The notes below the pieces were generated by a model, which saw nothing but the letters and a program-made list of their open reading frames with translations, was not told where the DNA came from and did not search any database. Below, piece after piece: positions 44,040-52,729 of a DNA stretch of 64,000 bases. The stretch's first letter is position 1. Each line of letters opens with the position of its first letter. The DNA is taken from NCBI GenBank assembly GCA_938002965.1, contig CALKZY010000037.1, forward strand, positions 1-64,000. Direction: 5' to 3'. The position numbers and the translations under genes were made by a program. Origin of the DNA: an uncultured Acidimicrobiales bacterium (GTDB lineage: Bacteria; Actinomycetota; Acidimicrobiia; Acidimicrobiales; SZUA-35).

Positions 44040-45596
44040 TTATCGGGTTGCCTTCAGAGCAGTTGGCGTCGATCCGAGGGCGTCGCCCGCTGGGTCGGTT
44101 TCTTCGGCTGCCTCAATGATGTTCGCAGCCAGCCGCGGGAACAGCAGGTGGTGCAATGGCATCAGTACCCACCAGTACAGGCGTCCGAAGAGTCCCCGAG
44201 GAGCGAATCGTGCCCGCTGCTGCAATGTCACGGTGGGTGATACGTCGCCATTGGCTGTGGACACGGTCCACTCAATCCAGGCGTGACCCGGGAGTTTCAT
44301 TTCGGCCCGGAGACGAAGATGATCGCCGGGTTCGAGCTTCACAACCCTCCAGAAGTCGACGGCATCACCGAGAACCAGCTCGTAGGGGTGTCGTCGACCT
44401 CGACGCAACCCAGATCCACCGATCGCTTTGTCCACTGCTCCACGCAGGTTCCACATCCACTGCCCCCACATCCAACCGCGATCTCCTCCGAGACTGGTTA
44501 GCACGGCGAACACCTCGTCGGCGGTGGCTTCTGTGGTGGTGGCGGTTCGGGCGTCTTCGAACATGACGCCGCCGGCCCACGCGGGGTCGTCAGCATCCGG
44601 GGTGGCGTCGAGTCGGGCTTGGCTGTTACCGCTCCAACTGGTCGGGATGGCAAGATCGTCAACCATTGATATGGCCAACGCCACCGACTCTCTGATACTC
44701 ATCGGCTCCAAGTCGAGCTCTTCGACAGCTGAGCGTTTGGTGACGACTACATCGTTTATCAGACTTTCGACCAACTGTCGGGCCAGGTTTGATGGGAGCG
44801 GGGTCACCATCAAGACCCAAAGGGAGGAGAGCCTAGGTGACAGGACCGGGACTCCCAGTATTCGACGTGGAACCAACCCGGCTTCAGCCGCATAGATCCT
44901 GATCATTTCGAGGTAGGTAACGACGTCCGGCCCTCCGAGCTCCAGAATTTCGTGACCTTCCGCCGTTCGTACCGCAGCTTGCTGAAGGGCGTCGAGAACA
45001 TCGTTGATAGCGACCGGCTGGCAGCGAGTTTGTTGAACCCATGTTGGAGTGATCATGGCGGGCAGAACTTCGGTGAGCGATCGAAGCATCTCAAATGATG
45101 CGCTGCCGGATCCGATGATGATGGCAGCTCGCAACTCTGTCACCGCCAGCGAACCGTCGGCCAGAATTCGTCCGGTGTGTTGCCGGCTAGCCAGATGCGG
45201 CGACAGGTTGTCGTCCTCATTGCCGAGGCCGCCGAGGTAGACGATGCGCTCAACTCCGGCCCGCTCACAGCCCTGGCGAAAGGCGGTGGCCATATCTCGT
45301 TCGCGGCGTTCGAAATTGTCTTCATCCAGCGCGTGAATGAGATAGAAGGCGATGTTGCACCCGGCGGCGGCTTCGGCGACGTCGTCAGCGCTTTCGGCCA
45401 TCCCGTGCTTGACGGTGACGTCGCCCACGAATGGGCGGTCGAGTGTGGATCCCGATCGTTTGAGACAGACCACTTCGTAGCCTGTGTCGAGAAGACGGGG
45501 AACCAATCTTCCACCGATGTAGCCGGACGCTCCCGTTACGAGAACTCGCCCGGAAGTCGGAGTGGTGCTTGCTAGTACGTTGTCTTTGAGGCTCAT
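44040..45596 (-). CDS. NAD(P)-binding epimerase-like protein with C-terminal DUF2867 domain
   Basis: This 518-residue protein has an N-terminal extended SDR domain (RVLVTGASGYIGGRLVPRLLDTGYEVVCL, IVYLGGLGN) and a C-terminal DUF2867/SRPBCC-like domain (TEATADEVFAVLTSLGGDRGWMWGQWMWNLRGAVDKAIGGSGLRRGRRHP, LKLPGHAWIEWTV). The two-domain form is well known in actinobacteria and proteobacteria, but no reaction has been fixed. ATG 45596 was chosen, with 45623 as the alternative. It converges with pcnA, with 60 bases between. Confidence 0.88.
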   Translation of the reverse strand: MSLKDNVLASTTPTSGRVLVTGASGYIGGRLVPRLLDTGYEVVCLKRSGSTLDRPFVGDVTVKHGMAESADDVAEAAAGCNIAFYLIHALDEDNFERRERDMATAFRQGCERAGVERIVYLGGLGNEDDNLSPHLASRQHTGRILADGSLAVTELRAAIIIGSGSASFEMLRSLTEVLPAMITPTWVQQTRCQPVAINDVLDALQQAAVRTAEGHEILELGGPDVVTYLEMIRIYAAEAGLVPRRILGVPVLSPRLSSLWVLMVTPLPSNLARQLVESLINDVVVTKRSAVEELDLEPMSIRESVALAISMVDDLAIPTSWSGNSQARLDATPDADDPAWAGGVMFEDARTATTTEATADEVFAVLTSLGGDRGWMWGQWMWNLRGAVDKAIGGSGLRRGRRHPYELVLGDAVDFWRVVKLEPGDHLRLRAEMKLPGHAWIEWTVSTANGDVSPTVTLQQRARFAPRGLFGRLYWWVLMPLHHLLFPRLAANIIEAAEETDPAGDALGSTPTALKATR

Positions 45597-45700
45597 AGGG
45601 AAGTCCTGCTTGGCAATGGGCACGCGCTGGCAGCGATTGTGTCGCCAGCTAAACCGGGGGCTGCTGACGACTGTACCGCTGCCAGATTTCCGAAGGCCGC

Positions 45701-46564
45701 TCAGCGCTTGAACTTACCTCCACGGTTCAGGTCGGATTCCATCAGTTTGATTTCCAAGTCGCCAGGGATGACGACTTTCTGGTCTGGATCGAAGTCGAGC
45801 TTGGGATTCCGGTCGGCGTAGTCGACGGCATTGAGAATCACCTTCATGGCGTTCAAACGGGCCTTTTGCTTGTCGTTGGAGCGGATGACGGTCCACGGGC
45901 ACGACAGCGTGTGGGTCCGAGCCAACATGTTGTACTTGCGTCGGGTGAACTCGTCCCATAGATCCTGAGCCTGCAGATCGACTTCGCTCAACTTCCATGA
46001 ACGCAGCGGATCGTTCTTACGGTTGTTGAAGCGCCGTTGCTGCTCTTTCTTGGTGACGGAGAAGTAGAGCTTGACGACGATAAAGCCGCCGCGAATCAGA
46101 TCCTCTTCGAAACCGACGACGTTTCGCATGAACGACTCGTATTGGTCGTCGCTGCAGAAGCCGAGAACGGGCTCGACCATTGCTCGGTTGTACCACGACC
46201 GGTCGAAAAGGATGATCTCACCGTCGGACGGGAACTGGGTGACGTATCGCTGCATGTACCACTGCGACTGTTCTTCGCTGCTGGGCTTGCCGAGGGCCAC
46301 GACCCGGTATCGCTTTTCGTTCATGTAGCGGGTGATGCGGCGAATCGTGCCGCCTTTGCCCGCGGCGTCGCGGCCTTCGAACAGCACGATCATTCGGAGG
46401 TTGTGTTCCTCCAAGTGTCGTTGGAGTTTGAGCAGCTCTACCTGGTAGGGCTGAACGGCTAGCTCGTTGTTCTCCCGTTTCACCAATCGGTGGTACCGCT
46501 CGTGGTTGATTGCGGTGTCGGCCGTGGTATCGATTGTTGGTTCCGTCAGTGCGCCCATCTTCAC
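45701..46564 (-). CDS. ppk2: Polyphosphate kinase 2
   Basis: This 287-residue cytoplasmic enzyme moves phosphate between polyphosphate and nucleotides. It has Walker A FEGRDAAGKGGTIRRITRYMN, Walker B ILFDRSWYNRAMVEPVLGFC, and the lid region RFNNRKNDPLRSWKLSEVD, the full PPK2 domain. The length of about 290 is normal for the single-domain class. It is on the same strand as the epimerase-like gene, about 100 bases upstream of it. Confidence 0.93.
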   Translation of the reverse strand: MKMGALTEPTIDTTADTAINHERYHRLVKRENNELAVQPYQVELLKLQRHLEEHNLRMIVLFEGRDAAGKGGTIRRITRYMNEKRYRVVALGKPSSEEQSQWYMQRYVTQFPSDGEIILFDRSWYNRAMVEPVLGFCSDDQYESFMRNVVGFEEDLIRGGFIVVKLYFSVTKKEQQRRFNNRKNDPLRSWKLSEVDLQAQDLWDEFTRRKYNMLARTHTLSCPWTVIRSNDKQKARLNAMKVILNAVDYADRNPKLDFDPDQKVVIPGDLEIKLMESDLNRGGKFKR

Positions 46565-46640
46565 CTGTCCCAGGACTACTCCTTGTGCCTAGGTCGGCTG
46601 GCCGATGACGGAGATGAGAGCCGGGATGAGAACAGTGAGG

Positions 46641-47243
46641 TTAGCTCAAGTCCGGGTCCACGACCCGGGCCTGGCCGTTGGTGGCGTCGGCTATCACTTG
46701 GAGGAGTCGTTCGCTGTCGGCCTCACCGTATGAGACGGTGAGAGTCACCGCTTCGCCGTAGACCGGGGCGTCGACTTGGGCGAGTTCATCAAGTGCTCGG
46801 GTCAGGCGGTCGACGTCACCGTAGTCGGTGACAATCGTCATCGTCACCGTGGTTTGGTATGGCTGGAAGGTGGCATGGTCTACCGCTGCGGCTGTCGCTG
46901 CACCATAGGCACGCACCAGTCCACCGACGCCCAGCTTTGTGCCACCGAAGTACCGGGTCACCACCACAGCCACGTTCACCAGGTCTCGCCCGGTCAGCTG
47001 GGCCAGGATTGGACGTCCGGCCGAGCCGCCGGGTTCACCGTCGTCGTTGCAACGGTCGATAGACGGTTGGGCGATACGCCATGCCGTGCAGTGGTGGGAG
47101 GCATCGGGCATCTCGGCCGATACTTCGTCCACCAGTTCCCTAGCAGCGTCTTCGGAGTCGACCGGGGCCACGGTTGCGATGAAGCGAGAACCTTTGACCG
47201 GGTCGATTTGATGTCGCATCCGGTCGGCCAAGGTGAACATCAC
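46641..47243 (-). CDS. IMPACT/YigZ-family protein
   Basis: This 200-residue protein has the IMPACT N-terminal fold: GSRFIATVAPVDSEDAARELVDEV, HHCTAWRI, NDDGEPGGSAGRPIL and VVVTRYFGGTKLGVGGLVRAYG, followed by the YigZ-like C-terminal domain with YGDVDRLTRALDE. In bacteria the family is linked to translation and ribosome function but its exact activity is not settled. Length is normal. Confidence 0.92.
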   Translation of the reverse strand: MMFTLADRMRHQIDPVKGSRFIATVAPVDSEDAARELVDEVSAEMPDASHHCTAWRIAQPSIDRCNDDGEPGGSAGRPILAQLTGRDLVNVAVVVTRYFGGTKLGVGGLVRAYGAATAAAVDHATFQPYQTTVTMTIVTDYGDVDRLTRALDELAQVDAPVYGEAVTLTVSYGEADSERLLQVIADATNGQARVVDPDLS

Positions 47244-47270
47244 ATCAGTGTAGGCTCACCGCTGTTGGCG

Positions 47271-47525
47271 GATCCTGACGACCAGATCAGCCTGGACGCA
47301 CTAGCTGGTCGGGTCGGTCGGTGGCCAAGGCTGGTGGAACCAACGGCCTCATCTTTTATCACTTCGGATCAATGGACGGTCTGCTTGCGGCCTCGGGAGA
47401 CGTTGAGCGCCCGTCGCATGACCCGGGTCACGCAGGCACTTGGGGGCGACGATGCCAGCACCCAATGGCCAACGAAACTGGCCGCGGCCCGCAACCTGCC
47501 CAATGGCATGGTTGCCGGCGACTAG
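47271..47525 (+). pseudogene. Decayed TetR-family regulator
   Basis: Fragments of a TetR protein can be read in alternating frames: DQISLDALAGRVG in one frame, then AKAGGTNGLIFYHFGSMDGLLAA (the helix-turn-helix end and YHF-S-xGLL motif) in another, and then ETLSARRMTRVTQALGGDDA back in the first. The frame changes lie near 47318 and 47395. There is no start codon and the ligand domain is mostly missing; the frame ends at 47525, overlapping the end of the convergent monooxygenase gene. It cannot make a working regulator as it stands. Confidence 0.75.
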
Positions 47526-49609
47526 ATGTAGGACTCCAGCGCACTGCGAGTCGAAGGAATTGGAAGTACTCGCCGCAGAACGGCTGACAGCGGAATGGCC
47601 AACGCTGCCAGCGGGAGAATGTTGTAGCCAACGTCCACGGCGTCCACGTAGTTGGGGGCGTGAAGCGTCCCTGGCATTGACAGCTGCCGTCGAGCGGCGT
47701 CCGGCTTGGCTTGAACGCCATGGAGCCGGAAGTGAGCACCGCAGATGGCACCGTTCCAGACCTGCCACCAGAGTCGCTTGTCTTCACCGAAGAGTTTGAA
47801 CATGTCAGGCTCGCAGCCGATGTCGTTGCGGGCCAATGAGTGAGCGAACGTCATAGTTGTTCGAGTGGCCTGTGAGAACCGTCGACCCTGTCGCTGCAGC
47901 TGTTGGATATGGCGACGCATTTGCTGTGGCGTGGGCAACTCCCGTTTGCCGGAGACAACCAGTGACCACCATCGAGCCTGCATCTCGCTGCTCAACGTGA
48001 TGGCCCCGACCATGCCTCGAGCAAAACCGATGACCGCCACATTGGGAAGGTCCGGGTGCACGGTGAGTTTGTAAAGGTCTGTGGCTCTCACAGGTGTACT
48101 GCCGGTATCGTCGCTCGGCGACTCAAGCTCCGCCCCGTCTGGCAGGAACGTATTCTTGGTTCCATAGCCGGTGCAGTAAATGATGGCGTCGACCTGGAGC
48201 ATCTTGCCGTTCTGAAGCCGGGCACCCTCGGCTTCGATTCGTTCGACCGTGCTAACCAGCTTGGCGCTGCCGCGGTTGAGGGCCAACAAGATGTAGTCGG
48301 ACTTCGTTGCGTTTATGGAACCCATAATCGACGGGAAGTCTTTGGCTGACTTGTCAGGCTTCATGAGCATGAACCAATGGCGAAATCGAGGTGACCTCGA
48401 TCTCGACGGGCGAATAATATTCGTCCAGCTGATTGCGACACCAGCCATAAGAAGGCCCCAGCGTCGATACATCGGTCCAGAATAGGCAACCCGGTTTTCG
48501 TTGTAGTCGGGGGCAACCGAACCAAAGTTGCGGGCGAGCACAACGGTCGAACCTCTGGGTGAGATGAAGATCTCGTGCGCTCCGACCCCCTCCAGGTCGT
48601 GAACGATGTCGGACGCCGTTTCGCCCGCTCCGACTACCAGCACCCGTTGATCGGCAAAGTCTTCCAGGTTGTCCAAGTCGAGGTAGTTGACGTGTGTCTC
48701 AAGGCCCCTGAACGTTCCGAGGCCTTCGAAAGCCGGTGTCCGGGGCTCGTGGTTCAGTCCGGTGCAGACCGTGACGGCATCGAAGAGTTCACCGGCGGCT
48801 GTTGCTCCTTGCGGTGACTGAGACTCGATTTCCCAGTGCTGGCCAACACGACGCATACCGGTGACCTCGGTGTGAAGCCGAAGGCAGCCGCTGAACACAT
48901 CGTTCTTGCGCTCGTACTCGACCAGCATCTCGTAGAACTGCTGGCGGGTGAAGTGCATTGGGCTGTCCTGATTCTCAGGAAAGTACACCGGATAGGGCAG
49001 ATCGGACAGTGTGGTGTTGAGCGAGCCCGTTGATGTCAACGTAGCCGACCAGGCCCGCCCTCCTCGCTCCTTGGCCCGGCCCCAAACGCCGCCCCAGTCG
49101 TCGCTGCGCTCAAAGACGACGACCTCGTGGCCTTCTTCTTGAAGTTCTTTGGCGGTGACCAGCCCCGCCATGCCTGCGCCGATAACGGCAACCCGTTTCG
49201 GGGTAGTCGGTGGCTGCTGATCGCTTTCGGCAAGATGCGAGAACCGTTGGTTGGCGCCGGGTCCGAGAAAGCCGTGGGCAAGGAAGCCTCCGTAGATCAG
49301 GGCTAGACCCGAGCCGAAGAGGGCGTCCGCACTGACGCTTGCGCCTGCAACTCGGCCAATCAATGCGGCGAGGGCTGTCGCCGCCCACCACAGGGGCAGT
49401 ATAAGTAGTGCCAGATTCGCTAGCTGAAACGCCCAGATCGGAATGGAGAGAGTGGTGTTTCTGATCGCATTAGGAAGCGCCCGAAACCCATATATTTCAC
49501 GGTACTTTGGCCGCGATGCATGGCCAAGTGTGGCGGTCACAAACAGCCCGATTATGACGTACTGACAGGCAGGCAAAAGCCAAGAAGGAAACAGCGGCGG
49601 TAGTTCCAT
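47522..49609 (-). CDS. Flavin-containing monooxygenase-like protein with membrane segments at both ends
   Basis: This 695-residue protein has two to four membrane segments in the first 120 residues, then an FMO/Baeyer-Villiger-like core: FAD site RVAVIGAGMAGLVTAKELQEEGHEVVVFE, NADPH site VLVVGAGETASDIVHDLEGVG, and late YCTGYGTKNTFLP. A C-terminal region with two more hydrophobic segments (VDVGYNILPLAALAIPLSAVL) extends it beyond the usual 450-550 residues. It would oxidise a hydrophobic or sulfur/nitrogen compound at the membrane. The decayed TetR gene at its 3' end may have been its regulator. Confidence 0.85.
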   Translation of the reverse strand: MELPPLFPSWLLPACQYVIIGLFVTATLGHASRPKYREIYGFRALPNAIRNTTLSIPIWAFQLANLALLILPLWWAATALAALIGRVAGASVSADALFGSGLALIYGGFLAHGFLGPGANQRFSHLAESDQQPPTTPKRVAVIGAGMAGLVTAKELQEEGHEVVVFERSDDWGGVWGRAKERGGRAWSATLTSTGSLNTTLSDLPYPVYFPENQDSPMHFTRQQFYEMLVEYERKNDVFSGCLRLHTEVTGMRRVGQHWEIESQSPQGATAAGELFDAVTVCTGLNHEPRTPAFEGLGTFRGLETHVNYLDLDNLEDFADQRVLVVGAGETASDIVHDLEGVGAHEIFISPRGSTVVLARNFGSVAPDYNENRVAYSGPMYRRWGLLMAGVAISWTNIIRPSRSRSPRFRHWFMLMKPDKSAKDFPSIMGSINATKSDYILLALNRGSAKLVSTVERIEAEGARLQNGKMLQVDAIIYCTGYGTKNTFLPDGAELESPSDDTGSTPVRATDLYKLTVHPDLPNVAVIGFARGMVGAITLSSEMQARWWSLVVSGKRELPTPQQMRRHIQQLQRQGRRFSQATRTTMTFAHSLARNDIGCEPDMFKLFGEDKRLWWQVWNGAICGAHFRLHGVQAKPDAARRQLSMPGTLHAPNYVDAVDVGYNILPLAALAIPLSAVLRRVLPIPSTRSALESYI

Positions 49610-49714
49610 GGGGTGACATTATCCCGATTTGGGTAAGAATATTCTTCCAAATGAATGGACAAAGGTGTTGCCTGGAGGGCCACTTCGGTCTGAAAGACTA
49701 AACACTCGGCAATG

Positions 49715-49762
49715 CCTAGTGATGCTGATACCTAGTGATGTCGCTACCTAGTGATGTTCATG
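49715..49762. repeat. Three direct repeats with 16-bp period (candidate operator iterons)
   Basis: CCTAGTGATG occurs three times at 49715, 49731 and 49747, with variable 6-base spacers. They lie in the divergent promoter gap between the FMO-like gene and the FAD hydroxylase, about 67-105 bases before the latter. The exact spacing suggests regulator binding; no other feature lies in this 219-base gap. Confidence 0.65.
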
Positions 49763-49828
49763 CCGAATGATGAAGCTGATGAGGTTTGATTCCGTCTCCC
49801 GACGGCCCGGGTCCTAAGCTGACCAGCA

Positions 49829-51121
49829 GTGAAGACAACGGAAACCCCTCACGTCGCCGTGGTCGGCGCCGGTCCGGTCGGGTGCGTGGCCGCCGCCACG
49901 TTGGCCGATCGCGGCGTTCGAGTCACATTATTCGAAGCCCAGCAGGAGCTACCTCGTGAGCTTCGAGCGTCCACCTTTCACCCCGCCACGCTGGAGCTGC
50001 TGGAGCGATTTGGTGTAGTCGACGAATTGGTTGGCCGGGGACTGGTCGCCCCCCGCTTTGCTTACCGCCATCGTCGCCACGGGCAGGTGGCATCGTTCAA
50101 CCTGGACGCCGTCGCCGATGTCACCCGCTATCCGTTTCGCCTTCAGTGTGAGCAGTACAAGCTGTGTGAGATCCTGTTCGATCGGTTCGTCGACAACGAC
50201 CTGGTCGAGATTCGGTTCGGTACGCCGATTGCCGGTGCTGCTGACCACGGCGACCGCGCCACCGTGCAAATACCTGACGGCTCCGAGCTCGAATTCGACG
50301 CCGTGTTCGGTGCTGACGGTGCTGCCAGCAACGTTCGCAAGTCGCTTGGGTTGAGTTTTGAGGGGATGACCTACGCCGATCGCTACGTCATCGTGTCCAC
50401 CCCTTTCGAGCTGGCCGATCACCTGGACGACCTGGCCTACGTCAACTACATCTCCGATCCCGACGAGTGGCTTGTGCTGCTGCGCACAATCGATCTGTGG
50501 CGGGCCATGTTCCCGGTGGGCCCCGACGAGTCCGACGCCGAAGCGCTTAGTGACGAGGCCTGTGAGCGTCGACTCCAAGCGGTTGTGGCCCGACCCGAGC
50601 CATACGAGATAGCCCACCGGACGATCTACAACGTGCATCAGCGAGTGACCAACACCTTCCGAGTCGGACGAGTGGTGTTGGCCGGTGACGCAGCCCACAT
50701 CAACAATCCGCTTGGTGGGATGGGCATGAACGGCGGTGTGCACGACGCCATCTTGTTGGGCTCAGGCCTGGCGGCAGTGTTGAGTGGGGACCTTGCTGAC
50801 GAACGGCTCGACCACTACGCCGACATGCGCCGTCGCCTGGCCATCGAATTCGTGAAACGGCACACCCATCAGAACGCCGTGAGCTTGTCGGCACCCGATC
50901 CTGTCGCCCGACAACAAGCACTCGACGGATTGGCCGACCGGGCCGCCGACCCAAAAGAGACTCGGGCGTTTGTGCTGCAAGCGTCGATGCTGACCGCGCT
51001 GGCCGCCATGGAAGAGGAGCTGACCGAGGTCGGCTGCTGGCCGGGCATCACCATGCCAACTGACGCCACTGGTCCGACTGACACCACTGGCCCAACGAAC
51101 AGCACAGACGAGAAGCGATGA
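49829..51121 (+). CDS. FAD-dependent aromatic hydroxylase (PHBH-type)
   Basis: This 430-residue flavoprotein has the FAD-binding VAVVGAGPVGCVAAATLADRGVRVTLFE, the DG region ELEFDAVFGADGAASNVRKSLG, and VGRVVLAGDAAHINNPLGGMGMNGGVHDA. These three define the class A hydroxylases that add oxygen to phenolic or N-heteroaromatic acids with NAD(P)H. The start is GTG at 49829. A Thr/Pro-rich tail with PTDATGPTDTTGPT repeats ends the protein and seems to be an expansion. It overlaps the next gene by 4 bases (ATGA), so the two act together. Confidence 0.9.
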   Translation: MKTTETPHVAVVGAGPVGCVAAATLADRGVRVTLFEAQQELPRELRASTFHPATLELLERFGVVDELVGRGLVAPRFAYRHRRHGQVASFNLDAVADVTRYPFRLQCEQYKLCEILFDRFVDNDLVEIRFGTPIAGAADHGDRATVQIPDGSELEFDAVFGADGAASNVRKSLGLSFEGMTYADRYVIVSTPFELADHLDDLAYVNYISDPDEWLVLLRTIDLWRAMFPVGPDESDAEALSDEACERRLQAVVARPEPYEIAHRTIYNVHQRVTNTFRVGRVVLAGDAAHINNPLGGMGMNGGVHDAILLGSGLAAVLSGDLADERLDHYADMRRRLAIEFVKRHTHQNAVSLSAPDPVARQQALDGLADRAADPKETRAFVLQASMLTALAAMEEELTEVGCWPGITMPTDATGPTDTTGPTNSTDEKR

Positions 51122-51864
51122 GCGAATCAGTGATCGGACCCAGGGGGCGCATGGCGGTGATCGTGCCGTCGACCAACACCGTGGTTGAGCACGACTTGGC
51201 CATGATCCGGCCGGAAGGTGTCACCTTCCACGCCGGACGCATGTACATCGAGAACCCCAAGCTGGGCAGCGACGAAGACTTCGAAGCGCTGCTGGGCGAA
51301 ATTCGACAGTCGATCGTGACTGCTATTCGTGATGTGGTAACCGCCAAGCCGACTTACATGTTGATGGGCATGTCGGCCGAAACGTTCTGGGGCGGTGTCG
51401 ACGGCAACAGCGCTTTTGAGGCTCGGGTCCGGAATCAAAGCGGATTGGAGGTATCGACCGGGGCAACCGCCTGCCGCCAAGCATTGGCGGCTTTCGGGGT
51501 GGAGCGAATCTCAGTGTTCAGCCCGTATCAGCCGGTGGCCGACCGCCAGGTATCGACGTACTTCACCGAGGCTGGGTTCACGGTGGCGGCCGTCACGGGG
51601 TTGCGCTGCGACTCGGCCACCAGCATTGCCGAGGTGCGCCCACCTGAGTTGGCACAAGTGATCGACGAGATCGACGACGATTCGGTCGACGCCATCGTCC
51701 AGGTGGGCACCAACCTGTCGTTCGTACGTCAGGCCGCCGAGTTGGAACAAGAGCTGGGTAAGCCGGTGCTGGCCATCAACGCGGCCACGCTATGGCACGC
51801 CCTTCGCGCCACCGGGGTCAACGACCGAATCGAAGGTTTCGGGCGACTACTGGTCGAGCACTAG
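51118..51864 (+). CDS. Asp/Glu-racemase-superfamily protein (maleate isomerase/arylmalonate decarboxylase-like) lacking the usual cysteines
   Basis: This 248-residue protein has the family's layout: RMAVIVPSTNTVVEHDLAMIRPEGVTFHAGRMYI at the start, YMLMGMSAETFWGG where the first catalytic Cys region lies, and DAIVQVGTNLSFVRQAAELEQELGKPVLAINAATLWHALR for the second (family: CTN). Neither position holds Cys here; the only cysteines are in ATACRQAL and LRCDSAT. It overlaps the FAD hydroxylase by 4 bases. In other bacteria a FAD hydroxylase plus maleate isomerase act in nicotinate degradation, but no other genes of that pathway are here. Confidence 0.78.
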   Translation: MSESVIGPRGRMAVIVPSTNTVVEHDLAMIRPEGVTFHAGRMYIENPKLGSDEDFEALLGEIRQSIVTAIRDVVTAKPTYMLMGMSAETFWGGVDGNSAFEARVRNQSGLEVSTGATACRQALAAFGVERISVFSPYQPVADRQVSTYFTEAGFTVAAVTGLRCDSATSIAEVRPPELAQVIDEIDDDSVDAIVQVGTNLSFVRQAAELEQELGKPVLAINAATLWHALRATGVNDRIEGFGRLLVEH

Positions 51865-51900
51865 GCACCGCCAGACAACGACGGCGAACAGCTTTGACGC

Positions 51901-52638
51901 TCAGGCCGGCGTTGAGTTGCGGAACCAGTCGGCCCGCCAACGGGTTGCTGCGATGCGTTCCGATTCGATTCTCAAGCTTGTCCAATAGTTGGCGGCGTCA
52001 TCGAGCACGACGGCCGTGGCCTGCCACAACTCCTCCGGGGTGAAACGTCCGGTTCCGTACCCGTCGACGATGGCTTCATGTGCGAGCTGTGCCGCGTCGA
52101 TTCGACGTTGGTGGTCGACAACGCCCGAGCGGGGTCCGCGAGCGCTCATTGCCAAAAGGCCCGCGGGGTCACACACCGGGTCCGCCGGTGCGGCAAACTC
52201 CCAATCGATGAGGGCAACCGGCTGTCCGGAGCGGAACACGATATTCGGATAGCCGATGTCGCCGTGGCTCCAGGTGGCACCTGGGATGGGTAGCGGTCGC
52301 ACCGGATCGAGCCCGAGCGGTGGTACGAACGTTGCGGTGGCATCGTGTAGCTGGCGGATGAGCCGGGCAACGCGGCCGAGGACGGCGGCGTTGCCCTTGT
52401 CGTCCTGCGTCCACGGAGGCGTCGCCCACACATCGCCGTCGACGAATTCGACCATGTGTCGACCAACCCCGTCCCGGCCCAGGTAACCGGGGGAGTGTTT
52501 GAACCCGACGGCCGTGAGGTGATTCAGCAGGGCCACCATGAGATCGGTGCCCGGACCATCGGGCCGGTGGACCACGTTGCCCCTTCGAACAACCGGCGGT
52601 CCCGTACGCTCATTGCCGGAAAGCCGTTCGGTGTCCAC
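51901..52638 (-). CDS. Aminoglycoside-phosphotransferase-fold protein
   Basis: This protein of about 245 residues has the APH/choline-kinase fold with the catalytic loop WSHGDIGYPNIVFRSGQPVALIDWEFAAPADPVCDPAGLL, where D in HGD and D in IDWE are the catalytic and metal ligands. The start is uncertain: the frame opens with a GTG at 52728, but the family usually begins near ERLSGNERTGPPVVRRGNVVHRP, so I take the GTG at 52638; 52641 and 52653 are alternatives. These proteins phosphorylate small hydroxyl compounds; true aminoglycoside resistance is not implied. Confidence 0.85.
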   Translation of the reverse strand: MDTERLSGNERTGPPVVRRGNVVHRPDGPGTDLMVALLNHLTAVGFKHSPGYLGRDGVGRHMVEFVDGDVWATPPWTQDDKGNAAVLGRVARLIRQLHDATATFVPPLGLDPVRPLPIPGATWSHGDIGYPNIVFRSGQPVALIDWEFAAPADPVCDPAGLLAMSARGPRSGVVDHQRRIDAAQLAHEAIVDGYGTGRFTPEELWQATAVVLDDAANYWTSLRIESERIAATRWRADWFRNSTPA

Positions 52639-52729
52639 CACACAAGTATCCACGACGAACGGCTGCGGCGGTAGTTGGCCCGCCACCGACCGACTCCGTC
52701 TTGCCGGTCGGCCTGCCAACGCGGCCACT

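Noticed and set aside
49829..51864. Call of the hydroxylase/isomerase pair as a nicotinate-degradation cluster
   Set aside because: The other pathway genes are absent and the isomerase-like protein lacks the usual cysteines.
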